Shown: one piece after another, positions 22,639 to 34,176 of the stretch
Layout: every line of letters begins with the position of its first letter
Numbering within the stretch: position 1 is the first letter of the stretch
From: Candidatus Absconditabacterales bacterium
GTDB taxonomy: Bacteria; Patescibacteriota; Gracilibacteria; Absconditabacterales; Absconditicoccaceae
Direction: 5' to 3'
DNA length: 43,245 bases
Assembly: GCA_937958645.1 (NCBI GenBank)
Contig: CALGNI010000008.1
Location: forward strand, 1-43,245
The notes under the pieces: generated by a model
The model's input: the letters and a program-made list of their open reading frames with translations, nothing else
Told to the model about the DNA's origin: nothing
Database searches by the model: none
Program-made: the position numbers and the translations under genes

Positions 22639-22847
22639 GATAGTATGCAAGCTAAAATGAACTTTCTTATTCGTTTTTTTTAATATTACAGTCAATTAAT
22701 GGGAAAAATCTATTACAGAAAAATAATTGAATTAACTATTTACTGCGTTTATCTATTATACTATATTAATTAACAACAAAAAAACAACAAATCTCGTTTG
22801 TCGTCTTAGTATATGAAAAGTCAAATAACTAGTTACTTATAAAAAGT

Positions 22848-23243
22848 TTAGACAATATCATTATCAATTGGCAATGAGCTTGGAACTCAATTTCTCCAGC
22901 GAATTAGAGCTAAAATTGCTGCAAAAGACAAAATCACTATGCTAATAAGATAGATTTTAATCGTAGAAATACTGTTAGAGGTAAAATACAAATAATATGA
23001 TATAATTATAATCAAAGTAATCGATATCAAAAAATTAATTGCAAATCTTTCAAATGCAGATAAATCTTGTTCACTAAAGAAAAGATATCATATCCAATAT
23101 CATGGAAGATAAAAAAGAATCAAAGATCAACAAACAATTCGTAAGATCTCAAATACCATTCAATCTTGTGGGAAAAGCATTAGCAAAAGCAAAATCAGCA
23201 AGATAATTTGCGTAAAGAAAACTGAACTTAATGTATAACGCAT
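22848..23243 (-). CDS. DUF1616-like small membrane protein, 131 aa
   Basis: Four predicted helices. The segment LILFYLPGYWIGYLFF followed by SAFERFAINFLISI resembles the PGY...ER...S pattern of DUF1616 membrane proteins, found near surface-glycan and secretion genes. It is shorter than typical DUF1616 members. It is downstream of the giant surface protein and upstream of the sortases on the same strand. The family call is tentative. Confidence 0.55.
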
Positions 23244-23448
23244 AAAAAGATACTTGGTTATGAAAATAAACTGACACTTTGATTCTATTACAAGAGAAAT
23301 CTAAGCTAAGCTTCTGTATTCCAACTCTTCGCTAAGTTTTTCATCATTTCCTTAATGATTACCGTCGAAGGAAACTTCTTGTTACTCTTATACTTGTACA
23401 AAACCTCTATCAAATTTCAATACGCAAACTAAAGATTCTGAAAAAAAA

Positions 23449-23482
23449 TTTCCCTTCTATTGATTCTAATAGAAGGGAAATC
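23449..23482 (-). terminator. Intrinsic terminator of the giant surface-protein gene
   Basis: A 14-bp perfect stem (ATTTCCCTTCTATT with AATAGAAGGGAAAT), loop GATTCT, followed on the - strand by eight T. It lies 13 bases beyond the stop codon. Confidence 0.9.
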
Positions 23483-23494
23483 AACTCATATTAC

Positions 23495-26400
23495 TTATGC
23501 CTTATTTTCTTCTTCTTTCCTAATAAGTAAAGTCGGCATTGATACTCTTCATTTAAGAAGCCCACCATTTAGTACTCAAGTTTCTGGAAGATAAGCAGGT
23601 AATTGAAGTGGTTCTGGCATAGGAACCTGCTCATATCTTGGTTGAGGGATAAATGGTAGTTCAATCTCAACTGGTTCTGGCTCTTGTATGATCACGACAG
23701 GTGTTGGTGTTGGTTCAACTATTGGAGTTGGAATTTCAATATAACAGTTACTACTGCATCCATCACCATTAATAGTATTACCATCATCACACTGTTCTTT
23801 TATAGTAGGATCACCATTGTGTCAGATGATTCCATCTCCACATCGACTTTCAATTTGACATACTTCTGGATCTTCTTCAACAGGATCTACTACAGTTTCA
23901 AGTTGACAATTCCTACTACATCCGTCTCCATCAACATAATTTCCGTCATCACACTGCTCTCCTCTAGTAACACTCAGGTTTCCATCTCCGCAGAAGTTTC
24001 TTCCTCATCCACTTCCTCATCAACCTCTACCTGATCTTCTTAATACCTCGATATTCTCTACATCATGATCATCTTCATCATTGGATGAATTATTAATTAC
24101 ATCATCAACAACTACATCATTTGATGATGAACTATCTACAGTACTATCAACGTCGTTACCGTCATCTCTTGTTATTTCTGCAATATTTTCAACATCACCA
24201 ACGAATGAAGAACTAATCGTAAAGGTGATAGTTTCTGATTCACTATCTCAAGCTACTATCGATCCGAAATCAAGAACGATTTCATCATCAGTTTCTGAAA
24301 CTACAGACGCAGATGAACTAACATAAGTAAGTCCATTAGGAATATAATCAGTTACTTCAATAGAACTAGCATCAATATCTCATTGATTAAATACTGTGAT
24401 CGTGTAGATAACTTGACCACCTTGAACAAAAGTACTTGAATTAGATGTTTTTCTCAAAGCAAGATCATAGTCATTAGATCCTGTAGTAGGATTTGTTACA
24501 ACTATAGTCTCAACATCATGATCATCCTCGTCATTACTTGCATTATTAAGTTCGTCATCAATAAGTATGTCATTTGCACTATTTGTATCAGGTGTACTAT
24601 CTACATCTTCACCATTATCAGCACTAATTTCTGCTATATTATCGATAGTTCCCGTAAATCATGCATTTACTGTAAAGGTAATAGTTTCAACCATATTAGT
24701 TCATGCAACGAGTGATCCATAATCCAATACTACAGTAGTTGCATTATTAGAGATCACTGGAGCAGTACTACTAGCGAATGTCAATCCTGTAGGAATATAA
24801 TCAATTACTTCGATTCCTGCAGCATCTTCTGTTCCTTGGTTATATACTGTAACATCAAAGGTCACCGTGTCTCCTGGATTGAATGTTCAGGTTGTTGAGC
24901 TATTTAGTCCCTTAGTTAAAGCAAGATCAAATTCCATAGTTTCTGGATCTATAACAGTAATAAGTGCATTATCATCATCATCTTCATCTTGACTTCAATC
25001 TCCTGGTGTACTATCTACATCAACTCCATCATCTGTATAAATTTCTGACCAGTTTTCAATCACTCAAGTAAATCAGTCATCAATGATGAAGCTAATTGTT
25101 TCTGTCTCACTTCAACCAACAGTAATTGGTGAGAAATTAAGTGTAACATCTCCATTTGCCAATACTTGATATCAATTAGATCATACTGATGAACTTAAGA
25201 ATGTAAGTCCTGTTGGAACATAGTCTATTACATAGACATCCAAAGCGTTTTCATTTGATTCATTCAGAACCGTTAAGTCGAATGTAACCGTATCTCCTGA
25301 CTCAAATGGACCTGTTGTACTAGAATTCAACACTTTCATCAATGCTAAATCGTAAGAAGTACCTCCACATTGTTCGTCAAAAAAACCATCACAGTCATTA
25401 TCTAATCCATCTTCACATATTTCATTACCTGGTGTTCATTCTACTGCGCTACATGATCCTAATTCATATTTACCATTTATACAAGCCTTCGGCTGTGTTC
25501 CTGTCGCAAGACACTCACCTTGACCAGCAGAACAATCTACTACCTCATCAGTTCCTTCGTCAATTTCACCATCGCAATCATTATCAATTCCATCACAGAT
25601 TTCTGCTCCTGTATCAACACATACTACTTGTGTAACAGTAATTGATTCGATATCATGATCATCTTCATCACCACCGTTATTATTAATAACATCGTTTAGC
25701 AATGTATCATTAGATGGATCTGAATCAGTTGTACTATCGATATCTGCTCCATTATCTGCAGTAATTTCTGCTATATTATCTAAAGCAGTTCCTGTAAAGC
25801 TAGAGTCAATAATAAAAGTAATAGTTTCAGTTCTTGAAGCTCAAACTGCTAATGAACCAAAATCTAATGAAACTTCAGTAGATGAGGTAGAAACAGTATT
25901 TAAGCTACTTGAATCAAATACCAATCAAGCTGGAATATAGTCAGTCACCACAATCCCATTTGCATTTAGATCTCCTTGATTAATTACCGTAATATCAAAC
26001 GTAACTGAGCTTGAAGGAGCAAATGTACTTGAATTGCTCGCATTAAGTGTTTTTTGAAGAGCTAGATCAAATTCATCAGTATTTGTTGTGTCATCGATAA
26101 TAGTAATAGTTTCTCAATCATCATCATCTTCATTTGTACTATCATTTCCTTCAGTACTATCAGTATCATTTCCATTGTCAGTAAGTACTTCTGCCAAGTT
26201 CGTGATAGACATTCAAATAAATCCTCCATTTACTCTCATCGTAACTGTTTCAGTTGATGATGATCAAGCTGGAATATTTGCAAAGTCAATAATTACATCC
26301 GTTCAACTTTGAGTATACGTTGAAGAAGAGTCTACAAATGTAAATCCTGCTGGGACATAGTCAATTACAGTAAACGCTCCTGAAGGAACATTACCTTCAT

Positions 26401-29400
26401 TAGTTACAGTTATTGCAAATTCAACATCTTGTCCAGTAATATATGGTCCACTTGTTACGATATCTTTAACCAACGCTAGATCATATGTTGTTGGATTCAC
26501 TGTTTCAATAATAATATTTGCATTATCATGATCATCTTCATCTCATCATGTGTTATCAATAACATTGTTGATCAAAACATCATTATTCACAAGCGTATCA
26601 GTAACACTATCAACATCATTTCCATCATCAGATGAAATTTCTGCGATATTTTCAATCGTACCGTTCGCTCCTGCATCTACTGTAAAGGTAATAGTTTCTA
26701 AAACATTACCATTAACTGGGATAGTTGTAAATCATAAAGTAACATCTGTAGAAGTTACTGCTATTTCAGTCGCAGAAGTACTTACATACGTAAGACCAGC
26801 AGGAATATAGTCAGTTACTTCAACATTATTTGCGGCAACAGATCACTGGTTTATTACTCTTATATTAAACGTTACTGTATCTCCTGGAGCATATGTAGAT
26901 GTCATTCTTGTTTTTCTCAATGCTAGGTCATAAGTATCTGTAGTTACATCGATCGCAATTGTTTCATCGTCATCATCATCTTCATTTGTACTATTATCAC
27001 CCGGTGTGCTATCTGTATCGTTACCATTATCAGTCATTACTTCAGCATTATTTGTAATACTTGATCCTGTAAATCCTGCATCTATAAGCATGCTAACAGT
27101 AATTGTAGCAGACCCTCAAACTTGAATTGATGGATAGTCTAACACGAGATCAGATCATACTAAAGTATATGATGCTGCATTAGTTCAAGCAAAACTAAAT
27201 CCTGCTGGGATATAATCAACCACAGTAAATGTACCAGATGGTACAGTTCCTTCATTAGTAACGGTTATATCAAAATCAACAACATCTCCTGGTGCGTAAG
27301 GTCCTGCAGTAGCAATATCCTTAGACAAAGCAAGATCATACACTGGATTGATTGGATCAATAATCGTTATAATTGCATTATCATGATCATCTTCATCTCA
27401 ACCAGTATTATCAATTACATTGTTAACAAGCACATCATTTGATATGTTTGTGTCAGTAGTACTATCAATATCATTCCCATCATCAGATGAAATTTCTGCT
27501 TTATTATCAATCGTTCCTGTGAAATTATTATCAACAGTAAAGGTGATAGTTTCAAGCACTGATCCTCCAACTGGAATCATTGGGAATCATAACGTAGCAG
27601 TTGTTGCTGTAGTAGCAATTTCTGTTGCTGAAGTACTTACATACGTAAGTCCAGCTGGAATATAATCAGTTACTTCAACATTATTGGCATTAACCACTCC
27701 TTGATTGAATACTCTAATATTGAACGTTACTGTATCTCCTGGAGCATATGTAGCTGCCATTCTTGTTTTTCTCAAAGCAAGATCATATCCATTTGGCACA
27801 ACAATTGGGTCAACAATAATTGACTCGATATCATGATCATCTTCATCACCTCCGGTATTATTTATTACATTATCCACCAATACATCATTGGTTGAATCTG
27901 TATCTGTTGTACTATCAATATCTGCTCCATCATCAGCAGTAATTTCTGCTAAATTATCTATTGTTCCTGAGAATCCTGCATCAATTGTAAATGTAATAAC
28001 ATGACCTTTTGAACCTGGTGCAATAGTACCAAAGTCTAATTCTACAAAATTTGCTGTAGATGAAATCACTGATGCATTACTTGACACAAAAGTCAATCAA
28101 CTAGGAATATAATCTGTTACTACAACATTGTTAGCAGTCACTGTACCTTGGTTGAATACTCTTATATCAAATGTAACTGTATCTCAAGCTGTAAATGGAC
28201 CTTGAGTAGTATGATGCAATATTTTTCTCAATGCTAGATCATATGTATCTACTACAATTATAGGATCAACTACGATACTTTCGATATCATGATCATCTTC
28301 ATCACCTCCATTATTATTTATTACATTATCTACCAATACATCATTGGTTGAATCTGTATCTGTTGTACTATCTACATCGTTTCCATCATCAGCTATAATT
28401 TCTGCTAAGTTATCAATCGTTCCTGAGAATCCTGCATCAATTGTAAATGTAATAGTTCTTGTCTTAGCAGCTCATGCTGCGATTGAACCAAAGTCCATCG
28501 TTACGCTTGTCGCTGTATTTGCAATTGCTGCATTACTACTTACATAGGTCAATCCTGCTGGTATATAATCCATTACTTGGATACCACTAGCATCAATATC
28601 ACCTTGATTAATTACTCTCACATTGAAGGTAACCGTATCTCCAGCCATAAATGGTCCTGGAGTGTTACTATTTAGTATCTTTCTCAAAGCAAGATCATAT
28701 TCATCAGTTGATACAATCGGACCAACTACAATACTTTCGATATCATGATCATCTTCGTCACCTCCATTATTATTTATTACATTATCTACCAATACATCAT
28801 TGGTTGAATCTGTATCTGTTGTACTATCTACATCGTTTCCATCATCAGCTATAATTTCTGCTAAGTTATCAATCGTTCCTGAGAATCCACTATCAATAGT
28901 AAACGTAATAGTTCTTGTCTTAGCAGCTCATGCTGCGATTGAACCAAAGTCCATCGTTACGCTTGTCGCTGTATTTGCAATTGCTGCATTACTACTTACA
29001 TAGGTCAATCCTGCTGGTATATAGTCCATTACTTGGATACCATTTGCATCAATATCACCTTGATTAATTACTCTCACATTGAAGGTAACCGTATCTCCTG
29101 CCATAAATGGTCCTGGAGTGTTACTATTTAGTGTCTTTCTCAAAGCAAGATCATATTCATCAGTAGATATAATTGGATCAACCGTAATTGATTCAATATC
29201 ATGATCATCTTCGTCACCTGCATTATTATTGATTACATCATTTACCAATATATCATTAGATGAGTTTGTATCTGTTGTACTATCTACATCGTCTCCATTA
29301 TCTGATGAGATTTCAGCGAGATTATCAATCGTTCCTGAGAATCCACTATCAATAGTGAATGTAATAGTTCTTACTTTTGAACTTCATGCAAGAACAGCTC

Positions 29401-31150
29401 CAAAATCAAGGTCTACTGAAGTTGCAGTAGTTGAAATTGTTGTTGCATTACTTGATACGAAAGTCAATCCTGTAGGAATATAGTCAGTTACTACAATGTT
29501 TGCAGCATCAACGTCACCTTGGTTAAATACTCTTATATTGAAAGTAACCGTATCACCAGCCATAAATGGTCCTGGAGTAGTTCCGCTCAATGTTTTTCTC
29601 AAAGCTAGATCGTATGTATCAACTGGACAAGCTACTTCATCAATATCTCCATCACAGTCATTATCAATTCCATCATCACAGATTTCTGCACTAGGAGTTC
29701 ATTCAACTGCATTACATGCATATGTTGATGGTTGACCATCTTCGCATATTTTTCATCTAGTACCAGTAGCAGCACAAGCCCCTACTCAAACTGTACATTC
29801 TTGTACTATATCAAGATCTTCATCTATTTCATCATCACAGTCATTGTCAATTCCATCACATATTTCTGGTGTTGAAACACAAAGACCTCATCAACCACAT
29901 GGATCAGGAACAGAACAAGAAGAAGCTGATCCTCCATTAGTTCAACTACAAGTCCAGGTGTCAGCTATATTACAGGCCGTTTGATTATAATTTCATGCAG
30001 TACCATTCGTACAAGAACCAAAGACTACGCCACAAGTTCCATCAGTTCCACTACATAGATCTGGGTTTGAACAAGAAGCAGTTGCTCCTCAACCTGAACC
30101 CGTACATGACCATGTATCAGCCTGATTACATGCAGTATCATTTACCCCAACTGCAAATCATAAAGTACAGGTTCCTGTAGCAGTACCACAAACTCAAGGA
30201 ATTGGATTTCCTCCTCCACAAGAATCGTTATGAGCACAAAAAGCAGTTGTACCACCATTTGATCATACACATTCCCATGTATCATTTTCTGTACATACGG
30301 TGTCATTAATATTATTTGCTGTACCTGTATCACATTGTCCAACCGTAAGTCCACAATCACCATTTACTGGTGTAGGTGAACATACATCTGGAATCATACA
30401 CCATGCATCAGTTCATCCATTCGTGCCGAAACAATCCCATGTGTCATCTTGACCACATGCTGTATCATTTGGATTTCCAAAATTTCATGCAGTACAAGAT
30501 CCAAAAGTAGAACCACAAACAGCATTAGTTGGAGTTGTTGTACAAACATCTGGCACTGAACATGAATCACTTGATCCTCCATTAGAGCCTTCACAAGTCC
30601 ATGTATCATCAGTTCCACATGCTGAATCATTTCGATTAGCAGCTTGACCGGTTACACATACTCCATATGCATTTCCACAATCTCCATTTACTGGTGGAGT
30701 TGCACAAACATCTGGAATCATACACCAAGCATCAGCTCAACCATTTACACCAAAACAATCCCATGTATCATCTTGACCACACGCAGTATCGTTAGGGTTT
30801 CCTGGATTACCGACAGAACATGATAAGAATCATGATCCACATACAGCATCAATAGGTGCTGATCCAGAACATACTGGAAATCCACTTGAATCATCACAAG
30901 TTTCTCAAGCAGCACACGCAAGTGGATTGCTACAGAGTCAATTAGAATTACAGACATCTGAGGTACATACAATACCATCACTACAATCTGCATTAGTCAC
31001 GCACTCATCTCATGCGTAAACTGTTTGAACTGAATTTGTATTCCCGTAGTTATCAGAAGTCGTATCTGACATCAAAGGAATAACTCTAAACGCATCTACA
31101 AAAAGCATAGCTGCTAGTACGATACGTAAGAATGTGTTTGCACTTTTCAT
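23495..31150 (-). CDS. Giant DUF11-repeat surface protein with LPETG sorting motif, 2551 aa
   Basis: A continuous frame with UGA as Gly. Order: signal segment (residues ~8-22); Cys-rich modules with repeats like GQDDTWDC (~40-440); two motifs of the [16 protein letters not shown] kind (MopE-like, probably Ca-binding); then twelve DUF11-type repeats, each opening with YDLAL or FDLAL (~513-2350). A further MopE-like pair lies between repeats near 25370-25620. After a Gly-rich linker come two CDDGN...GDGCS..C repeats (~2370-2470), a Pro/Glu stalk, and LPETG at 2521-2525. The last 26 residues lack a clear membrane helix. Likely a cell-surface adhesin or stalk processed by the downstream sortases. 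Confidence 0.92.
28260..29171 (-). repeat. Near-identical tandem 456-bp DUF11 units
   Basis: Two adjacent repeat units inside the surface-protein gene, each 152 codons, differ at only a few positions over most of their length. The other DUF11 units are clearly more divergent, so this duplication is recent. Confidence 0.85.
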
Positions 31151-31615
31151 AAGTGTATATATAAAGAATAATAAAAAAATTTACAAAAGAAAAAATCTAC
31201 GCACTAAGCGAAAGATTTGCACCTTATATTTTGATTTTTTATTTTACGATTTGTTTACAAGTCATACTAGTTATTGTATAGCCCTGTTACAAACTTTATC
31301 TTTTATAATAAAAAATTAAATAAAGTCAATAGAAAGATATCTGCGTATAGCATCAAATCATATACCCCAAAAACACCTTTAAATAAAGAAAATAGATAAC
31401 TAAAAAAAATAATCGCAGGAAACTCAGATTTGAAAAATAATATTTTATAAAAAATTAGTCAAAAATAAATTAAATATAAAAAACATCTTTTACATAAAAT
31501 TTAAGACTTGTAAATGTGTAAAAATTTAGTATATAAAAATTAATTCAATTATTTTTCCCAAGAAATAGCTTATTAAATTATAGTGATCCATACTGATTTA
31601 TCTCATTATTTACCT
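31151..31615. other. AT-rich intergenic region between divergent genes
   Basis: About 465 bases with no ORF of note on either strand. It must contain the promoters of the giant surface protein (-) and the HTH/membrane protein (+). I could not pick out convincing boxes, because A/T runs give many weak matches. Confidence 0.5.
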
Positions 31616-32146
31616 ATGAATAGTTGATACATCCACATTAACCAAGCCGTGAAGAAGTACAATAAGACAAGGCAAACATTCTACAATTACATCAAAAAAT
31701 GATACGTAACAACCAAGAAAGTAAATAATAAAGTATTTCTAAAAATAATAGATATTGAGAAGATTCTTAATGACTATATAGAAATAGATCAAGCTATTAT
31801 TGAACCAGTTCAAGACACTATCATTCAATGAAATACCCTCAAAATTGACTCCTTACATAGCAACAATTCTAGTCCAAGACAAGAAAATAAACTCTGAGAA
31901 AAACTTCAAACCATGATTCATCAACTTGAAGAATCAATACTAAGATCAAATAAAGGTCAATTATTCACAAATCAACAAGTGATTCAGTCAACTATTAGCG
32001 AAAAACATTGAGATATACTCAGTTCAATTGCGTGATTGTGATATTCGTTACAAAAAAATAGCAGAAGACAACGCAAAATCTTGTTTTGGATGTATTACCT
32101 TGTGTTTGTGAGTATAAATGTATTTATATTGCGATATATCTCATAA
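31616..32146 (+). CDS. HTH-like protein with C-terminal membrane anchor, 176 aa
   Basis: The N-terminal ~55 residues (NQAVKKYNKTRQTFYNYIKKG then a Lys/Val-rich wing) resemble a MerR/excisionase-like helix-turn-helix. A charged linker and a helical region with coiled-coil character (LGEKLQTMIHQLEESIL) follow. The last ~20 residues form a membrane helix (FWMYYLVFVSINVFIL). A DNA-binding head on a membrane anchor suggests a membrane-tethered regulator. Start at 31616; UGA encodes Gly at residue 4 and elsewhere. Target unknown. Confidence 0.65.
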
Positions 32147-32161
32147 GAAATAGTAAAACCA

Positions 32162-32192
32162 ACACCACTTCTAGTGGTGTTTTCTTTTTCTA
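32162..32192. terminator. Shared convergent terminator
   Basis: Stem ACACCACT/AGTGGTGT followed by a T-rich run on the + strand. The stop codon TAG of the convergent ArfB-like gene (32171-32173) lies inside the hairpin. Confidence 0.8.
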
Positions 32193-32530
32193 CGATGATG
32201 CAAATGATCAAAAACAAGCTCTTTACCAAGATTTTCAAGAAGGATCTTGTAATGTTTCTTGAGTATCGATAAGTTTTGATGATAGTTCCTTTGCTCCTGA
32301 CACGTTAATCTAATCACTCATTTTTTACTAATATGATTGTGATAAGCATCATGGAGCCATAACTTTTGCTCTTCATCAAGCTGCTTACAGGAATCAACAC
32401 TAAAATACCCTTCAGCCTTTGTTTCTCTTTTATTTACATTTTGCCCTCAATGTCCGCCACTTCTCGAATGTTTCCACTTGATAGAATGAGCAATAATCCA
32501 TTCAATATTAGCTTCAGTTAGATTTTTCAT
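32171..32530 (-). CDS. arfB: ArfB/YaeJ-like peptidyl-tRNA hydrolase (ribosome rescue, RF-1 domain)
   Basis: 119 aa. The release-factor GGQ loop is present as SGGHGGQNVNKRETKAEG near residues 23-40, followed by a short domain and a very basic tail (HHRRKRKHH), as in ArfB, which enters the empty mRNA channel with its tail and frees stalled peptidyl-tRNA. There is no codon-recognition domain, so it is not RF1 or RF2. The first Gly of GGQ is encoded by UGA (tga ggg caa). The start is taken at 32530; a longer frame to 32638 would run into a repeat element and is unlikely. Confidence 0.88.
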
Positions 32531-32598
32531 AGATTTGCGTGGAAAATAAACATATATATTATACACACAAAATAACTTTATGTCAAATATAGATCTGG

Positions 32599-32836
32599 TA
32601 ACTGCTCGCAAGTATGTATAGCATCGATACACCAACATTGCTAATTAGCATAACTATGCTCACTTCTTCATTTTTGGCATAGGCCCAAAACCGAAGCAAA
32701 AAAACCCTAGTCGGTCCGCGTCCCGCTCGGCGGCCGACGACCCTTCGTTGATGTTACGTGTGGTAGCGGAACGCAACGGGAGAATGTTTCGATATATACT
32801 CTATAGTAATTAGCATTATACTCTTGTGAGCAGTTA
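32599..32836. mobile_element. 238-bp GC-rich MITE-like element, copy 1
   Basis: Terminal inverted repeats TAACTGCTCGCAAG and, on the other strand, TAACTGCTCACAAG. A GC-rich core near 32709-32790 contrasts with the AT-rich genome and can fold through GTCGG/CCGAC and CGTTG/CAACG stems. A second copy of identical length lies at 37415-37652. No ORF of transposase size, so it would be non-autonomous. Confidence 0.8.
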
Positions 32837-33015
32837 GTAGATTTGAGAAGTAACGACATGATAAATTATACATTTTTTTACAGAAACTATGAGCCTTATC
32901 GACAGTTTATTTTCCATAACTCAGAACAACCAATAAGGAGCATGTATATAGCAGGAAGCTCTTTACATCATGATTCAAAATATTACACTATTTGTATTTA
33001 TTCATAAAATCACCT

Positions 33016-33219
33016 ATGAAATCATTGAACTGCGATCTATGCGAACACAAAGTACAAGCAAACACTTTCGAAGAGTGGATGATGGCATTAATGCCTCATT
33101 ATATGGAAGCTCACGCTGACGTAATGAGCGATCCGAGTAACGGGGAAGCTGAAAAGATGCGCTGGATGACTGACAATAGAAAAAGATTTGCGGAAGAAGC
33201 AGTTGAGGTGGAAGAATAG
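33016..33219 (+). CDS. DUF1059-like small metal-binding protein, 67 aa
   Basis: MKSLNCDLCEHKVQAN has a CxxC pair, and PHYMEAH gives two histidines spaced as in small DUF1059-type proteins (C..C...H...H). The C-terminus is charged and helical. An upstream in-frame ATG at 32992 would add eight residues (MYLFIKSP); the internal ATG fits the family better. A hairpin at 33226-33258 follows. No UGA codon; only one Gly. Confidence 0.65.
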   Translation: MKSLNCDLCEHKVQANTFEEWMMALMPHYMEAHADVMSDPSNGEAEKMRWMTDNRKRFAEEAVEVEE

Positions 33220-33225
33220 AGTTAG

Positions 33226-33258
33226 AAATTAGAGCAACAAGTAATTTGGCTCTAATTC
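33226..33258 (+). terminator. Terminator-like hairpin
   Basis: AATTAGAGC pairs with GCTCTAATT and is followed by a T-rich stretch, 7 bases after the DUF1059-like gene. Confidence 0.55.
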
Positions 33259-33261
33259 TAT

Positions 33262-33336
33262 TTGAGGAAACTTAACCAAGCCATTTCATTTTTTACTCAT
33301 ATTCATAAAATATGAGTTATTTCAGAGCTTCCTTAA
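33262..33336. repeat. Truncated MITE-like copy E
   Basis: Retains the TTGAGGAAACTT and CAGAGCTTCCTTAA ends of the MITE family but lacks the GAATACCG hairpin core. About 75 bp, an internal-deletion derivative. Confidence 0.6.
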
Positions 33337-33362
33337 AACTAACTTATCCCATATAACTACTC

Positions 33363-33392
33363 TTCAGCGCACTGAAGCGTTTTTTATCAATA
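33363..33392 (+). terminator. Terminator-like hairpin upstream of the lipoprotein gene
   Basis: CTTCAG-CGCA-CTGAAG followed by CG and a run of six T. It may end transcripts entering from 33219 or act as a leader element for the gene at 33446. Confidence 0.5.
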
Positions 33393-33445
33393 GAATTAGA
33401 GAAGAGTTTCCTTATCACTAAAACTCTTTAGCAACACAAAGACTC

Positions 33446-34114
33446 ATGAAAGCTTTACCATTAGTACTTATTGGATTAGTATTGAGTGGCTGCTGATCAG
33501 CAGCACCTAAAGTTACGACTCCTGTCCAAGAAATAATCGAACAACAGATACCCACTATCCATGCGCTAGGTGATAGCCTTACGGCTGGGTATCAACTTCC
33601 CATACAAGATTCTTACCCTTCGCAACTTGAAAAGATCCTTAGGGACAAATGAAGAGAGATCAAAGTACTTAACGGCGGAATCTCTTGAGATACTAGCGAA
33701 GGACTAAAGAAAAGAATTGATCGACAGCTAGAAACTGCAGCTGAGAATGATATTGCAATCTTAGTCATCTGAGCGAATGACGGGCTTCGTGGTTTACCTC
33801 TAGGGCAGCTGGAAGAAAATATAGCAAGCATTACGAAAACAATTCTCGATAAGAATATGCACCTGATAATCTGATGAATGAAAATACCGCTAAATAATGA
33901 TCCTCAGTACAGAGCTGATTTTGAAAAAATCTACAGTGATGTATGTATCACTTATCAAGACAACAAGAAAGTATCCTGTATGGAGTTCTTCTTGGAAGAC
34001 GTATGATGAATCGCAAATCTAAATCTCCCCGATGGCATCCATCCCACCAAACAATGATACAGCATCATTGTAAATAACTTATTACCGCTAGTAAACGACA
34101 TCTTGGAGAAGTAG
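33446..34114 (+). CDS. TesA-like SGNH-hydrolase lipoprotein (arylesterase/lysophospholipase family)
   Basis: 222 aa. A lipoprotein signal (LPLVLIGLVLSGC, Cys at residue 16) puts it outside the membrane. The SGNH blocks are all present: GDSLTAGY (Ser, block I), GGISGDTSEG (Gly, block II), GANDGLRG (Asn, block III) and DGIHPTKQGY (Asp/His, block V). The order matches the TesA/arylesterase branch, which hydrolyses esters and thioesters of fatty acids. UGA encodes the residue after the lipobox Cys and several block glycines. The ABC transporter genes follow 62 bases downstream. Confidence 0.93.
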
Positions 34115-34176
34115 ATAAAACTAGCTTAGAGACTTATTTTTACATAAATTATACATTTTTTATACAAAAGTTAACC

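Noticed and set aside
28260-29171. Regularly spaced repeats resembling a CRISPR-like array
   Set aside because: The units are 152-codon protein repeats in frame, far too long for CRISPR, with no cas genes.
23684-30180. Series of + strand frames rich in Ser, Thr and Ile
   Set aside because: They lie antisense to the repetitive giant gene, and their mutual similarity only mirrors the DUF11 repeats.
32447-32638. Longer N-terminus for the ArfB-like protein (start at 32638)
   Set aside because: It would translate part of the 238-bp repeat element. The ATG at 32530 gives the normal family length.
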